A stretch of 64,000 bases of DNA, from the NCBI RefSeq assembly GCF_005217615.1, contig NZ_SZNK01000001.1, positions 2,189,501 through 2,253,500 on the forward strand, written 5' to 3'. The stretch comes from Brevibacillus antibioticus. Lineage in GTDB: Bacteria > Bacillota > Bacilli > Brevibacillales > Brevibacillaceae. Both the position numbers and the translations under genes were made by a program. Positions 1 through 7,439 of this stretch are shown in pieces; position 1 is the stretch's first letter; the number at the start of each line of letters is the position of its first letter. The notes beneath the pieces were generated by a model. It was given only the letters and a program-made list of their open reading frames with translations. It was not told the DNA's origin and made no database searches.

Positions 1-635
1 TTGAAGGGTTCTCCCCTGCGGATCGCAACAACTTCACCTTGTTTATTCAGGAGCTCGCGACTGCTCTTCACACAAAAGGTACTGTCCTATCTGTAGATAT
101 TCCGCCTGATGGTGATTCAGACTGGAGCGACCCTTTCGATTTTGCCAAATTAGCAAAGTATGCGGATTATTTGGTAGTCATGGCCTATGAAGAGCATTGG
201 GTAGGTGGGTCACAAGCAGGCTCCGTTGCATCCTTGCCTTGGTTTACGAAAGTCATTACCGATCTGCTTGACGAGGTTCCGACCCAAAAGCTCATCGTCG
301 GAATGCCTCTTTACACGCGCGACTGGTACCAATCGAATGGAACATTGAAGTCAACAGATATTAGCATCCCTGAGTCTTACCAGTTGCTCTCACAATACAG
401 AGCAAAAACAGTATGGGACGATAAAGTTGGACAATACCGTTCGACGTATCAAAAGCAAGGCATCACGCACACAATTTGGCTGGAAGAAAGCCGTTCGATT
501 GGGCTCAAGGCACAAGCTAGTCTGCAATGGCAAGTGGGTGGCCTGGCGTACTGGTACGTTGGCTCTGAATCAACGGATATGTGGACAGCCATTGCCAATT
601 CGATCACCCTTAAACATGCACGTGAAAAACTGTAA
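1..635 (+). CDS. Glycoside hydrolase family 18 protein (5' partial)
   Basis: The reading frame is open from the first bases of the window, so only the C-terminal part (about 211 residues) of the protein is present. It resembles the C-terminal half of GH18 TIM barrels found in spore-cortex and cell-wall glycosidases of the YaaH/YvbX kind. A strand-like YLVVMAYEEHW segment, a KLIVGMPLYTRDW segment and a late GGLAYWYVGSE segment match the usual order of barrel strands. The catalytic DxxDxDxE motif would lie upstream of the window and cannot be checked. The likely substrate is a beta-1,4-linked N-acetylhexosamine polymer such as peptidoglycan or chitin. A strong intrinsic terminator follows the stop codon, so this is the last gene of its unit. 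Confidence 0.8.
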   Translation, partial: EGFSPADRNNFTLFIQELATALHTKGTVLSVDIPPDGDSDWSDPFDFAKLAKYADYLVVMAYEEHWVGGSQAGSVASLPWFTKVITDLLDEVPTQKLIVGMPLYTRDWYQSNGTLKSTDISIPESYQLLSQYRAKTVWDDKVGQYRSTYQKQGITHTIWLEESRSIGLKAQASLQWQVGGLAYWYVGSESTDMWTAIANSITLKHAREKL

Positions 636-646
636 GAATCATGAAA

Positions 647-695
647 AGAAGCGCCCGCGTCCGGCTATAGCCGTGGCAGTGGCGCTTCTTTTTGT
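647..695 (+). terminator. Intrinsic terminator after the GH18 gene
   Basis: A 9-bp perfect inverted repeat (AGAAGCGCC / GGCGCTTCT) is followed directly by a T tract. The loop contains a second small palindrome (GGCTATAGCC). Confidence 0.8.
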
Positions 696-846
696 TGTGC
701 TAGGCAATTCAGTCAATGTGATCCCTCCCGAATGCAAGTTAGCAGTAGTTTGTCTCTTTTTAATGATTATTAGACAATCATTGGTATTCTGCATGGGAAT
801 GCCCTCCTTTCTTCATACTGAAAAGGAGCAGAAGGAGGAAAGGTTC

Positions 847-1215
847 TTGCCGGATATTTTAATGAGCCCTGAATTAAAAAGAAAAACAGAAGAAGCTATC
901 CAAGGTCTCACATTCACGAAAAATTTCCGTTCTGCAACAGCCGAGGAATGGTATCTGTTTTTGCCGGGATATCGAGATCCGCAGACAGAAGGGGCTTGCG
1001 GGAAAGTATTCATTCATTACGACCTGTTTGGAAATCGGGATGTGTTCATCAACACCACCGTGATTTTCGATGACCCAAAACTGCATGACCCTATTCTGCA
1101 TCCGCTAGTCTACGCAGTGGTCGATGAGACCGTCAATCGTTTGGTTGGCTATGCAAATACGTTACTTTCGGTACATGCGGGCTTCAATTCGTACTCAGCG
1201 GAATACGTGAGTTAG
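847..1215 (+). CDS. Conserved-looking protein of unknown function, 122 aa
   Basis: I do not recognise this protein. The frame stays open much further upstream, but the upstream part overlaps the GH18 gene and its terminator. A TTG at 847 preceded by GAAGGAGGA with about 7 nt spacing decides the start; an ATG at 862 is the alternative. The protein is soluble, with no signal peptide or membrane segment. It has an amphipathic N-terminus (SPELKRKTEEA), an aromatic middle and a hydrophobic C-terminal helix (VYAVVDETVNRLVGYANTLL). Residue composition looks like a real globular domain. It stands alone between the GH18 terminator and the CotF-like gene. Confidence 0.6.
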   Translation: MPDILMSPELKRKTEEAIQGLTFTKNFRSATAEEWYLFLPGYRDPQTEGACGKVFIHYDLFGNRDVFINTTVIFDDPKLHDPILHPLVYAVVDETVNRLVGYANTLLSVHAGFNSYSAEYVS

Positions 1216-1360
1216 CACCACTTTGCCTAATGTCCATTGGATTATCTGGCAACTTCAGGACGGAACACCCCTTTTTTTCATTTTTTCCTGAATATCCAAC
1301 GATTCTATACAAACACTATCAAAGGTTGACAGTAACCCAATTCGATTTCAGGAGGCCATT

Positions 1361-1915
1361 ATGCAACGATTTGCCGCTCATGAGTTTTTGGAAACACAAG
1401 AAGCACTCCGTTCCAAGCACGCCGCGATTGAAATGCACGGAGTACTTGCCGAGATGGCACAAGACCCTCAATTAACTGGCATCATTAATAGACATCAGCA
1501 ATTGATCATGAACGCATACCAGCAGGGGATTAGCCTTTTGCAGGGAAAAGGCTTCAACATTGCACCAGCTCCTATTCAATTGCGTGTAGCACAACCTACA
1601 GCAGTAGGTCTTAATCACCCGCAGATGGCTGCTCCCAACCCACACCCAACCCGCTTGTCAGATATGACAATTGCTACCCTGATGCTGAATTGGCATAAAG
1701 CGGGTTCGGCAATTGGCATGCTCTGGGCGGCTGAGTGCGTAGATCCAGGTATCCGGCAATATCATGTAAATGGCGCAAATGCTTGCCAGCAAATGGCTTA
1801 TGAAACCTGGCAATACCTGAATGCCAAAGGCTACTACCAAGCTCCGCAGCTTGCCGATCACACAATGAACACGATGATTAACGCCTATCAGCCTCAACAA
1901 CAAATGCTCCTGTAA
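1361..1915 (+). CDS. CotF-like spore coat protein
   Basis: This 184-residue protein resembles the CotF (Coat F) family, ferritin-like helical proteins of the spore coat. It has two helical halves: residues 1-65, with the helix segment QRFAAHEFLETQEALRSKHA, and residues 100-175, ending in a Gln-rich tail. A Pro/Gln/His-rich linker joins them. The start ATG follows AGGAGGCC at good spacing. The likely place is the spore coat or the forespore surface. An intrinsic terminator follows. The family assignment rests on overall pattern and composition. Confidence 0.65.
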   Translation: MQRFAAHEFLETQEALRSKHAAIEMHGVLAEMAQDPQLTGIINRHQQLIMNAYQQGISLLQGKGFNIAPAPIQLRVAQPTAVGLNHPQMAAPNPHPTRLSDMTIATLMLNWHKAGSAIGMLWAAECVDPGIRQYHVNGANACQQMAYETWQYLNAKGYYQAPQLADHTMNTMINAYQPQQQMLL

Positions 1916-1923
1916 GCCTCAAT

Positions 1924-1947
1924 AACCGTCCTTGTTTGGACGGTTTT
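1924..1947 (+). terminator. Intrinsic terminator after the CotF-like gene
   Basis: The 8-bp perfect stem AACCGTCC / GGACGGTT has a 6-nt loop and is followed by TTTT. Confidence 0.8.
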
Positions 1948-1965
1948 CCCTTTGTGTGTACGAGA

Positions 1966-1992
1966 AAAACCTCCCGGATTCCAGAAGGTTTT
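1966..1992 (-). terminator. Intrinsic terminator of the 52-residue ORF
   Basis: The inverted repeat AAAACCT / AGGTTTT lies just past the stop of the minus-strand small ORF. On the minus strand the right arm runs into a T tract. Confidence 0.5.
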
Positions 1993-2007
1993 GTTTGTTA
2001 CATGGTG

Positions 2008-2166
2008 TTAGCTCTCTCGAACCGTCTCGGTATTATTCGACCAGCCCCAGCTTTCTATTGGTCGTTCCTCATTACTACTGCCTTTCGTGTCCTGTATATT
2101 TGGGATGACTTGTCCTTCTTCGTCGTGCTTCGAATGGTTATCCTGCAAGTTTCTTCGTAAATCCAT
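2008..2166 (-). CDS. Small hydrophilic protein, 52 aa
   Basis: This ORF is short but well supported. The ATG is preceded by GAGAGGGGG at ideal spacing, and a hairpin with a T tract follows the stop. The product begins MDLRRNLQDNHSKHDEEGQV and ends in a Trp-containing segment (ESWGWSNNTETVRES). It is highly charged and Asn/Gln/Glu rich, with no membrane segment, as in many small sporulation-related proteins. I do not recognise the family. It stands alone on the minus strand, convergent with the CotF-like gene and downstream of the tdh terminator. Confidence 0.55.
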   Translation of the reverse strand: MDLRRNLQDNHSKHDEEGQVIPNIQDTKGSSNEERPIESWGWSNNTETVRES

Positions 2167-2251
2167 GATTTTCCCCCTCTCTTTTCATAATGTGCCCGTA
2201 GAACAGGAAAGGCATTCAAAAGTCTGATAACGTGCATGTGAACGGACAAAC

Positions 2252-2304
2252 AAAAAAATGGCCACCTCTCTCGCATCACGGCACAAGAAGAAGTGGCACA
2301 TTTT
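2252..2304 (-). terminator. Intrinsic terminator of the kbl-tdh operon
   Basis: A stem of AAAATG-GCCAC against GTGGCACATTTT (one bulge) lies just downstream of the tdh stop, and on the minus strand it is followed by a run of seven T. Confidence 0.75.
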
Positions 2305-2320
2305 CCTTTTCCCTATTCGT

Positions 2321-3283
2321 TTATCCGACTTGCTGAAGCAACTTTCCCCGCAGTTTTGCGAGCATGTCCTCAGTCATTTTGTCCAGGTCGTATTCCGCTT
2401 TGAAGCCCCACTCTTGCATGGCAGCCGTAGCATCAATGGAGTTCGGCCAGCTGTCTGCTATTGACTGACGCACAGGGTCGACTTCATAAGAGAGCGTAAA
2501 CTCAGGAATGTGTTTACGGATTGCTGCTGCTACATCCTCTGGCTCAATGCTCATTGCAGTCACGTTGAACGCGTTGCGGTGGATGAGCTTGGAGGCATCT
2601 GCTTCCATCAGGGAAACAATCGCATTCAGCGCATCAGGCATATACATCATATCCATGTAAGTACCTTTGCCGATGTAGGACGTATACGCACCCTGCTGGA
2701 TCGCCTTGTAGTAAATGTCTACTGCATAGTCAGTCGTACCGCCACCCGGAGGCGCTACATACGAGATCAGACCTGGGAAGCGTACGCCGCGCGTATCTAC
2801 CCCAAATTTTTGATAATAGTAATCGCAGAGCAACTCACCGGATACTTTATTTACACCATACATGGTCGTAGGGCGTTGAATTGTGTCCTGCGGCGTGTTG
2901 TCCTTCGGTGTAGTCGGACCAAATGCACCAATCGAGCTCGGCGTAAAGAACTGGCAGTTCAACTCACGTGCAGCTTCCAGAGCGTTTACCAGCCCGCCCA
3001 TGTTCAAGTTCCATGCTAAGAGAGGCTTTGCTTCCGCTGTTGCAGACAACAGGGCAGCCAAATGCATGATCGTATCCACGCCATGTTTCTTCGCCAACTC
3101 AAACATCCGGTTCCCGTCGGTGACATCAAGAACTTCGAATGGACCCGATTGCACGACAGGATCGTCTTCGTTTTTCCGGATATCTGTAGCGACGACTTGA
3201 TCCGCTCCGTAAATATCGCGTAATTTCATGATGAGCTCGGAACCAATTTGTCCTAGCGCCCCGGTTACCAGAATTTTTTTCAT
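2321..3283 (-). CDS. tdh: L-threonine 3-dehydrogenase, SDR (epimerase-like) type
   Basis: This 320-residue protein is an extended short-chain dehydrogenase of the NAD-dependent epimerase family. It shows the Rossmann glycine motif GALGQIG near residue 8, an S-S-I-G active-site serine segment and the YGVNK (YxxxK) catalytic pair near residue 143. This form of threonine dehydrogenase oxidises L-threonine to 2-amino-3-ketobutyrate and is unrelated to the zinc-dependent Tdh of E. coli. Its start overlaps the kbl stop by 4 bp (ATGA type), so the two genes are translationally coupled. The assignment rests on this pairing plus family resemblance. Start [12 protein letters not shown]. Confidence 0.88.
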   Translation of the reverse strand: MKKILVTGALGQIGSELIMKLRDIYGADQVVATDIRKNEDDPVVQSGPFEVLDVTDGNRMFELAKKHGVDTIMHLAALLSATAEAKPLLAWNLNMGGLVNALEAARELNCQFFTPSSIGAFGPTTPKDNTPQDTIQRPTTMYGVNKVSGELLCDYYYQKFGVDTRGVRFPGLISYVAPPGGGTTDYAVDIYYKAIQQGAYTSYIGKGTYMDMMYMPDALNAIVSLMEADASKLIHRNAFNVTAMSIEPEDVAAAIRKHIPEFTLSYEVDPVRQSIADSWPNSIDATAAMQEWGFKAEYDLDKMTEDMLAKLRGKLLQQVG

Positions 3284-4473
3284 TTCAGGATCCCCATTTC
3301 TTTCCCAACTTTTTCGTAGATGCTAAGGGCACGATCCAGCATTTCCTTGCTATGTGCCGCTGTTGGCATATTCCGTACACGGCCGGTTCCTTTTGGGACA
3401 GTAGGGAACACGATCGCTTTCGCGTACACGCCCTCTTCATACAGTCGCTTGCTGAACTCCTGGGTCTGCTGTTCGTCTCCGATAATGCAAGGAGTGATAG
3501 GCGTTTCGCTCTCCCCGATATTGAAGCCGAGTTCTTTCAAGCCTTTTTTGAGGTAGTGTCCGTTATCCCACAGCTTGTCGTGCAGTTCGGTGCTTTCCAT
3601 CAAAATATCAATAGCTGCAATGGAGGCTGCCACATCCGCTGGCGTCAACGAAGTTGAGAACAAGAACGGTCTGCTACGTACTTTGAGCCAGTCGATCAGC
3701 TCTTGACGTCCCGCTACATAACCGCCGACTACCCCAATTGCTTTGGAAAGCGTGCCGATTTGGAAGTCGATTTTATCAGACAAGCCAAAGTGCTTAACCG
3801 TTCCTGCCCCTTTGCCGAGTACACCAGAGCCGTGGGCATCGTCTACATACGTAATCAAGTCATATTCTTCGGCTACCTCTACGATTTCCGGCAGCTTGGC
3901 AACATCGCCATCCATCGAAAATACGCCGTCAGTAATGACCATCAGCTTTTTATATTTACCGGATTCTTTCGCTTCCTTCGCTTTCGCACGCAGGTCATCA
4001 ATATCAGAGTGGTTCACACGGATGATTTGCGCACGAGACAGGCGGCATCCATCAATAATGGAGGCGTGGTTCAGCTCGTCAGAAAGAATCGCATCGTCCT
4101 TGTCCATGACAGCAGAGATCGCCGCCATGTTGCAGTTAAAGCCAGATTGGTAAGCGATTGCAGCTTCCGTGTGCTTGAAGGCAGCTAGCTTTTCTTCCAG
4201 CTTCACATGCAGGTCCAAGGTTCCGTTAATGGTGCGTACAGCCCCTGCCCCTACGCCGTATTTGCTAGCTGCTGCAATCGCAGCGTCCACAAGGCGTTGA
4301 TCAGTAGCCAAGCCCAGATAGTTATTGGAGGAGAGGTTGATCAATTCTTTCCCTGCAATCGTAATAACAGGACCGTTCGCGCTTTGCAAAGGATCAATGA
4401 CATTGTACAATCCCTTGCCCTTCAAATCTGCCAGATTTTCATGTAAAAAATGTTCAAGTGTTTTGCTCGCCAA
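3280..4473 (-). CDS. kbl: Glycine C-acetyltransferase (2-amino-3-ketobutyrate CoA ligase)
   Basis: Kbl is a PLP enzyme of the alpha-oxoamine synthase family that cleaves 2-amino-3-ketobutyrate with CoA to glycine and acetyl-CoA. The sequence shows the N-terminal SSNNYLGL motif, the [11 protein letters not shown] segment, the [11 protein letters not shown] motif whose Asp contacts the PLP ring, and the PLP-lysine motif TLSKAIG. Length (397 residues) is normal. A TTG start at 4473 is chosen because GGAGGGA lies 6 nt upstream; the ATG at 4488 lies upstream of that site and adds only five residues. The next gene, tdh, makes its substrate. A cre-like box and an extended -10 lie upstream. Confidence 0.93.
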   Translation of the reverse strand: MASKTLEHFLHENLADLKGKGLYNVIDPLQSANGPVITIAGKELINLSSNNYLGLATDQRLVDAAIAAASKYGVGAGAVRTINGTLDLHVKLEEKLAAFKHTEAAIAYQSGFNCNMAAISAVMDKDDAILSDELNHASIIDGCRLSRAQIIRVNHSDIDDLRAKAKEAKESGKYKKLMVITDGVFSMDGDVAKLPEIVEVAEEYDLITYVDDAHGSGVLGKGAGTVKHFGLSDKIDFQIGTLSKAIGVVGGYVAGRQELIDWLKVRSRPFLFSTSLTPADVAASIAAIDILMESTELHDKLWDNGHYLKKGLKELGFNIGESETPITPCIIGDEQQTQEFSKRLYEEGVYAKAIVFPTVPKGTGRVRNMPTAAHSKEMLDRALSIYEKVGKEMGILK

Positions 4474-4587
4474 CGAGAATCCCTCCATTATTCAGCCATC
4501 GATTAGTAAGTTCCACAAAAACAACTGTTCACACTGTATGGACATATCATTTTGATAAAATTCGCATAAAATCAACTTAATCTAGAG

Positions 4588-4648
4588 TCATTTTACCACC
4601 ATTTACTTAAAACGTCCACATCACAAAGACATATTGTTAGCGCTTTCA
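4588..4648 (-). promoter_or_regulatory. kbl promoter region with CcpA cre-like box
   Basis: Read on the minus strand, TGAAAGCGCTAACA (4648-4635) matches the cre consensus TGWAANCGNTNWCA at every position. About 45 nt downstream is an extended -10 element, TGGTAAAAT (near 4598-4590). The spacing places the cre near -55, where CcpA boxes can activate rather than block. The rest of the 300-nt gap up to the next gene holds only the terminator at 4729-4768. Confidence 0.55.
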
Positions 4649-4728
4649 ATATTTTTCCTCATGTTCCCCATCATATTATCATCTCTCCTACTTTCTCCTT
4701 TTGTCACAATGCTTAGACTCCTAATAAA

Positions 4729-4768
4729 GAAAAAACCACTCTCCTGCTTCATACGAGCGGAGCGTGGC
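4729..4768 (-). terminator. Intrinsic terminator after the ferredoxin-like gene
   Basis: Stem CCACTCTCC against GGAGCGTGG with one small mismatch. On the minus strand it is followed by a T-rich run. It sits directly beyond the stop at 4775. Confidence 0.65.
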
Positions 4769-4774
4769 TGATTC

Positions 4775-5152
4775 TTATTTTTTTGCCTTTTGAGATTTTA
4801 AGATACCTGGCTTGGTGTCGATTGTGCGAACAAAGCCGTTCGTTTCGAAGCGATGCGTCATCAAGGACTCTACTGGTCTGCCGTTTTGAAAATGCTCTTC
4901 CACTAATAGCTGTGCATCTTCTGGCGTCACGTTTTCATACCAGATTCCCTCGGGGTACACGATCATCACGCAAGCGTCCTCACAGCGCCCGTTGCAACGC
5001 GTGCGGGTTGTATGTACAAAGTCATCCAAGCCTGCGTTGGTAATCGCTTCGCGTATCGCAACGGTAACCTCTTCGCCACCCTTGCGCATACAGCTTCCAC
5101 CGTTACAGATCAGCACATGATGTCTCGTCTGAGATAAATCCCATGTTGCCAC
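4775..5152 (-). CDS. (2Fe-2S) ferredoxin, thioredoxin-like fold
   Basis: This 125-residue protein belongs to the thioredoxin-like [2Fe-2S] ferredoxin group (COG3411 type). Cysteines occur in CNGGSC near residue 16 and in the cluster CNGRCEDAC near residue 53, followed by a conserved-looking YPEGIWYENVTPEDA segment. In the family such proteins bind a [2Fe-2S] cluster and transfer electrons; the partner here is unknown. A GTG at 5152 with a GGAGTGG upstream gives a start at MATWDLSQT, which fits the family; a longer form beginning at 5191 is possible. It is divergent from the xerS-type gene, with a shared promoter region. Confidence 0.8.
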   Translation of the reverse strand: MATWDLSQTRHHVLICNGGSCMRKGGEEVTVAIREAITNAGLDDFVHTTRTRCNGRCEDACVMIVYPEGIWYENVTPEDAQLLVEEHFQNGRPVESLMTHRFETNGFVRTIDTKPGILKSQKAKK

Positions 5153-5238
5153 TACAAATCCACTCCGTTCTTGTCCAACATCCATCCACACTCCCCATCA
5201 TGACGGTTTCCTGTTCAATTTGCAATTCCCAGAACGTT

Positions 5239-5269
5239 TTGTTTTTGATAGAATATATGTTCGTATACA
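5239..5269 (+). promoter_or_regulatory. Promoter region with LexA-box-like sequence upstream of the recombinase
   Basis: GAATATATGTTC (5251-5262) differs at one position from the GAAC-N4-GTTC core of Bacillus-type LexA/DinR boxes. It lies between a TTGTTT (5239-5244) and a TATACA (5264-5269). The -35/-10 spacing of 19 nt is long, so the promoter itself is only a candidate. Confidence 0.3.
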
Positions 5270-5298
5270 ATTTACAAAAAGATGTTGGTGGTGAAAGC

Positions 5299-6411
5299 AT
5301 GTCCGTTACGAAACAGCGCGATGCCTTGCAGCTTTTGCAAACAGTGGGCTCCTACCCATGGTATGTCGAAAAGTTTATTGAGCATAAAAAAGCAAAAAAG
5401 AATTCACCCTCCACCTTGCTTGGCTACCTTCGCGATTTCTCTTTTTTCTTTCGCTGGATGATGACAGAAGGATTGAGTACCGCGACGGATATGAAGGATA
5501 TTCCGTTAAGCGATTTGAATGACTTAAAGAAGGAAACGGTAGAGAGCTACATATTATACTTGCAGGAATCGCATCTGTACGAGCGATCTGTATTGCTCTC
5601 GAACCCTACCAAAAGCGCGAAGAAAGAGTACAGCGACCGCACCATCAGCAGAAAAATATCGAGCCTGAAATCGCTTTTTCATTATTTGTCTGCCCTCGCT
5701 GAGGATGAAAATGGAGAATCGTATTTGACGCGGAATGTACTCGCCAAAATCGAGCTGGAGATTACGGAGCTGACTCCCCTCGCACGTGCCCACGCCATTC
5801 GGGCAAAAATCCTGATTGACGACGAAATCTATCAGTTCGTCGATTTTGTCTACAACGGGTATTTGGCCCATTGTGATACGGAAAAAAAGAAGCAATATCA
5901 CATGCAAAACCGCGACCGAGATACTGCCTTGATCGCGATGATTCTCTCTGGTGGCTTCCGTGTGTCAGAGATCGTCAGTCTCGATCTATCCGACATTATT
6001 ATGGAAAAAAACCAGTTGAAATTGATCCGCAAAGGAAAGAAAGAGGACGCTCCTTTTTTCAGTGACTGGGGCAAGGAGCACTTAGCCAAATACTTGCAGC
6101 TGCGTGATAAATACAAGCCCGAACCACAAGAGGACGCTGTCTTTCTCGCTGTTTCCCCTGCCAATCCGAATGGGCATCGCATCGAAGTGCGGTCTGTCCA
6201 AAAGCTGGTCAAAAAGTACGCGAAAGCATTCGGCATCCCCGATTTGTCTGTCCATAAGCTTCGTCACAGCTTTGCTACACAGTTTCTCCGCTTGAATCCA
6301 GACCCCCATCAGCTCCAAGCACAACTGGGGCACTCCAAAATCGAAACGACCATGCAGTATGCTCACGTATTAGAAGATGCGCTGGGCAAGGCTGTGAACC
6401 GAACAACGTAA
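5299..6411 (+). CDS. xerS: Tyrosine recombinase, XerS type
   Basis: This 370-residue protein is a tyrosine recombinase with the XerS layout. An N-terminal SAM-like DNA-binding domain (residues 15-170) contains the PWYVEKFIEHK and SPSTLLGYLRDFSFFFRWM segments. The catalytic domain shows Arg in SGGFRVSE, HKLRH (HxxR), LGHSKIETT and the Tyr nucleophile in TMQYAH. XerS acts alone at a dif-type site to resolve chromosome dimers. The frame is open from 5143, but the ATG at 5299 follows GGTGGTGA and gives MSVTKQRD, typical of the family. It is monocistronic with a terminator. I did not find a convincing dif site next to it. Confidence 0.85.
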   Translation: MSVTKQRDALQLLQTVGSYPWYVEKFIEHKKAKKNSPSTLLGYLRDFSFFFRWMMTEGLSTATDMKDIPLSDLNDLKKETVESYILYLQESHLYERSVLLSNPTKSAKKEYSDRTISRKISSLKSLFHYLSALAEDENGESYLTRNVLAKIELEITELTPLARAHAIRAKILIDDEIYQFVDFVYNGYLAHCDTEKKKQYHMQNRDRDTALIAMILSGGFRVSEIVSLDLSDIIMEKNQLKLIRKGKKEDAPFFSDWGKEHLAKYLQLRDKYKPEPQEDAVFLAVSPANPNGHRIEVRSVQKLVKKYAKAFGIPDLSVHKLRHSFATQFLRLNPDPHQLQAQLGHSKIETTMQYAHVLEDALGKAVNRTT

Positions 6412-6426
6412 GGATGCCTCAACAAG

Positions 6427-6480
6427 AACAAGTGACCAATCTGCAAACCACTGCGGACTGATCACTTGTTTTGTGTTTTT
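6427..6480 (+). terminator. Intrinsic terminator after xerS
   Basis: AACAAGTGA pairs with TCACTTGTT and is followed by a T-rich tract (TTTGTGTTTTTT). Confidence 0.75.
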
Positions 6481-6514
6481 TCCACTTCCAAATACGGGAT
6501 TCCATCACAATCGT

Positions 6515-7330
6515 TTATTTCGCTGCGCGTTTGGCAGTAGGAACAACGGTTATCTGCTCGTTCTTTGCCAATGTACTTTCGCTTTGATCAATCACTGCCA
6601 ATTCGTTCATCCGATTCAGCACAACCGCCTGCCGTTGTTTGGCTCGGTCCCAGTTCTTTACCGGTGAGTACCGCTCTGGTCCTTTCGGTAAAGAAGCCAG
6701 CATGGCCGCTTCTCCCAGTGTTACCGCTCGATCTCCTGTTTCTGTTGCTTTTTTTCCGAAGTAAAAGGGAACAGCCTCGCCAATCCCGTATTTTCCGTGC
6801 CCGAAATAAATGACGTTGAGGTACATTTCGAGCAGTTCTTTTTTGCTGTATCGCTGTTCTAATTGCAAAGCGATCGCGATTTCCTTCACTTTTCTGGTCA
6901 TCGTTTTGTCATTCGTCAGAAACAAGTTTCGCGCCAACTGCATGGTGATTGTACTTCCACCCTGTACGTAGGCACCTTCCTTGATATCCAACCAGATCGC
7001 TCGGCTCAATCCAATCGGGTCCACTCCTGGATGCTGCATAAACCGATGATCCTCTATCGCAACGAACGACTTCCACACATAATCAGGCATTTCGTCCAGC
7101 TTTGCATAGCTGTTGGATTGCTGTACAGCAGCTAGCTTTTTCTCATCTATCCATATATTCCCTGTCCACGCAAGCACGATCGGCGCCAAGATGGCTACCA
7201 TCATGATCACGAAAAAACTGATACGCAGTCGTTTTTTCCAACGAACACCGAGTTTTTTAATGCTCTTGGGTATACTCGCCGCTTCATACAAGTCGGTGTT
7301 TCTTCCTAATGGGATTGGAAGGTGGTTCAT
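6515..7330 (-). CDS. Monofunctional peptidoglycan glycosyltransferase (GT51)
   Basis: The 271-residue protein has a short basic N-terminus, one membrane segment (about residues 37-56, FFVIMMVAILAPIVLAW) and a single GT51 domain outside the membrane. GT51 motifs are in order: EDHRFMQHPG with the catalytic Glu, GGSTITMQLARN, RKVKEIAIALQLE, and the YLNVIYFGHGKYGIGEA motif with the second Glu nearby. There is no transpeptidase domain, so it polymerises lipid II into glycan strands only. Start ATG follows AGGGGGAA. It has no obvious operon partner. Confidence 0.88.
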   Translation of the reverse strand: MNHLPIPLGRNTDLYEAASIPKSIKKLGVRWKKRLRISFFVIMMVAILAPIVLAWTGNIWIDEKKLAAVQQSNSYAKLDEMPDYVWKSFVAIEDHRFMQHPGVDPIGLSRAIWLDIKEGAYVQGGSTITMQLARNLFLTNDKTMTRKVKEIAIALQLEQRYSKKELLEMYLNVIYFGHGKYGIGEAVPFYFGKKATETGDRAVTLGEAAMLASLPKGPERYSPVKNWDRAKQRQAVVLNRMNELAVIDQSESTLAKNEQITVVPTAKRAAK

Positions 7331-7439
7331 GCTACATTCCCCCTTGCCTTGCTTCTACTCACATTGTAGGGGATGCGCGTATTTCGTCCCATCGAATCCA
7401 CTTACAGCAAACTTACAAATTCGTAAGACAAACCATTCA

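Noticed and set aside
427..846. Long open frame upstream of the 122-residue protein
   Set aside because: It overlaps the GH18 gene and its terminator, has low-complexity basic content, and the SD at 831-839 favours the TTG at 847.
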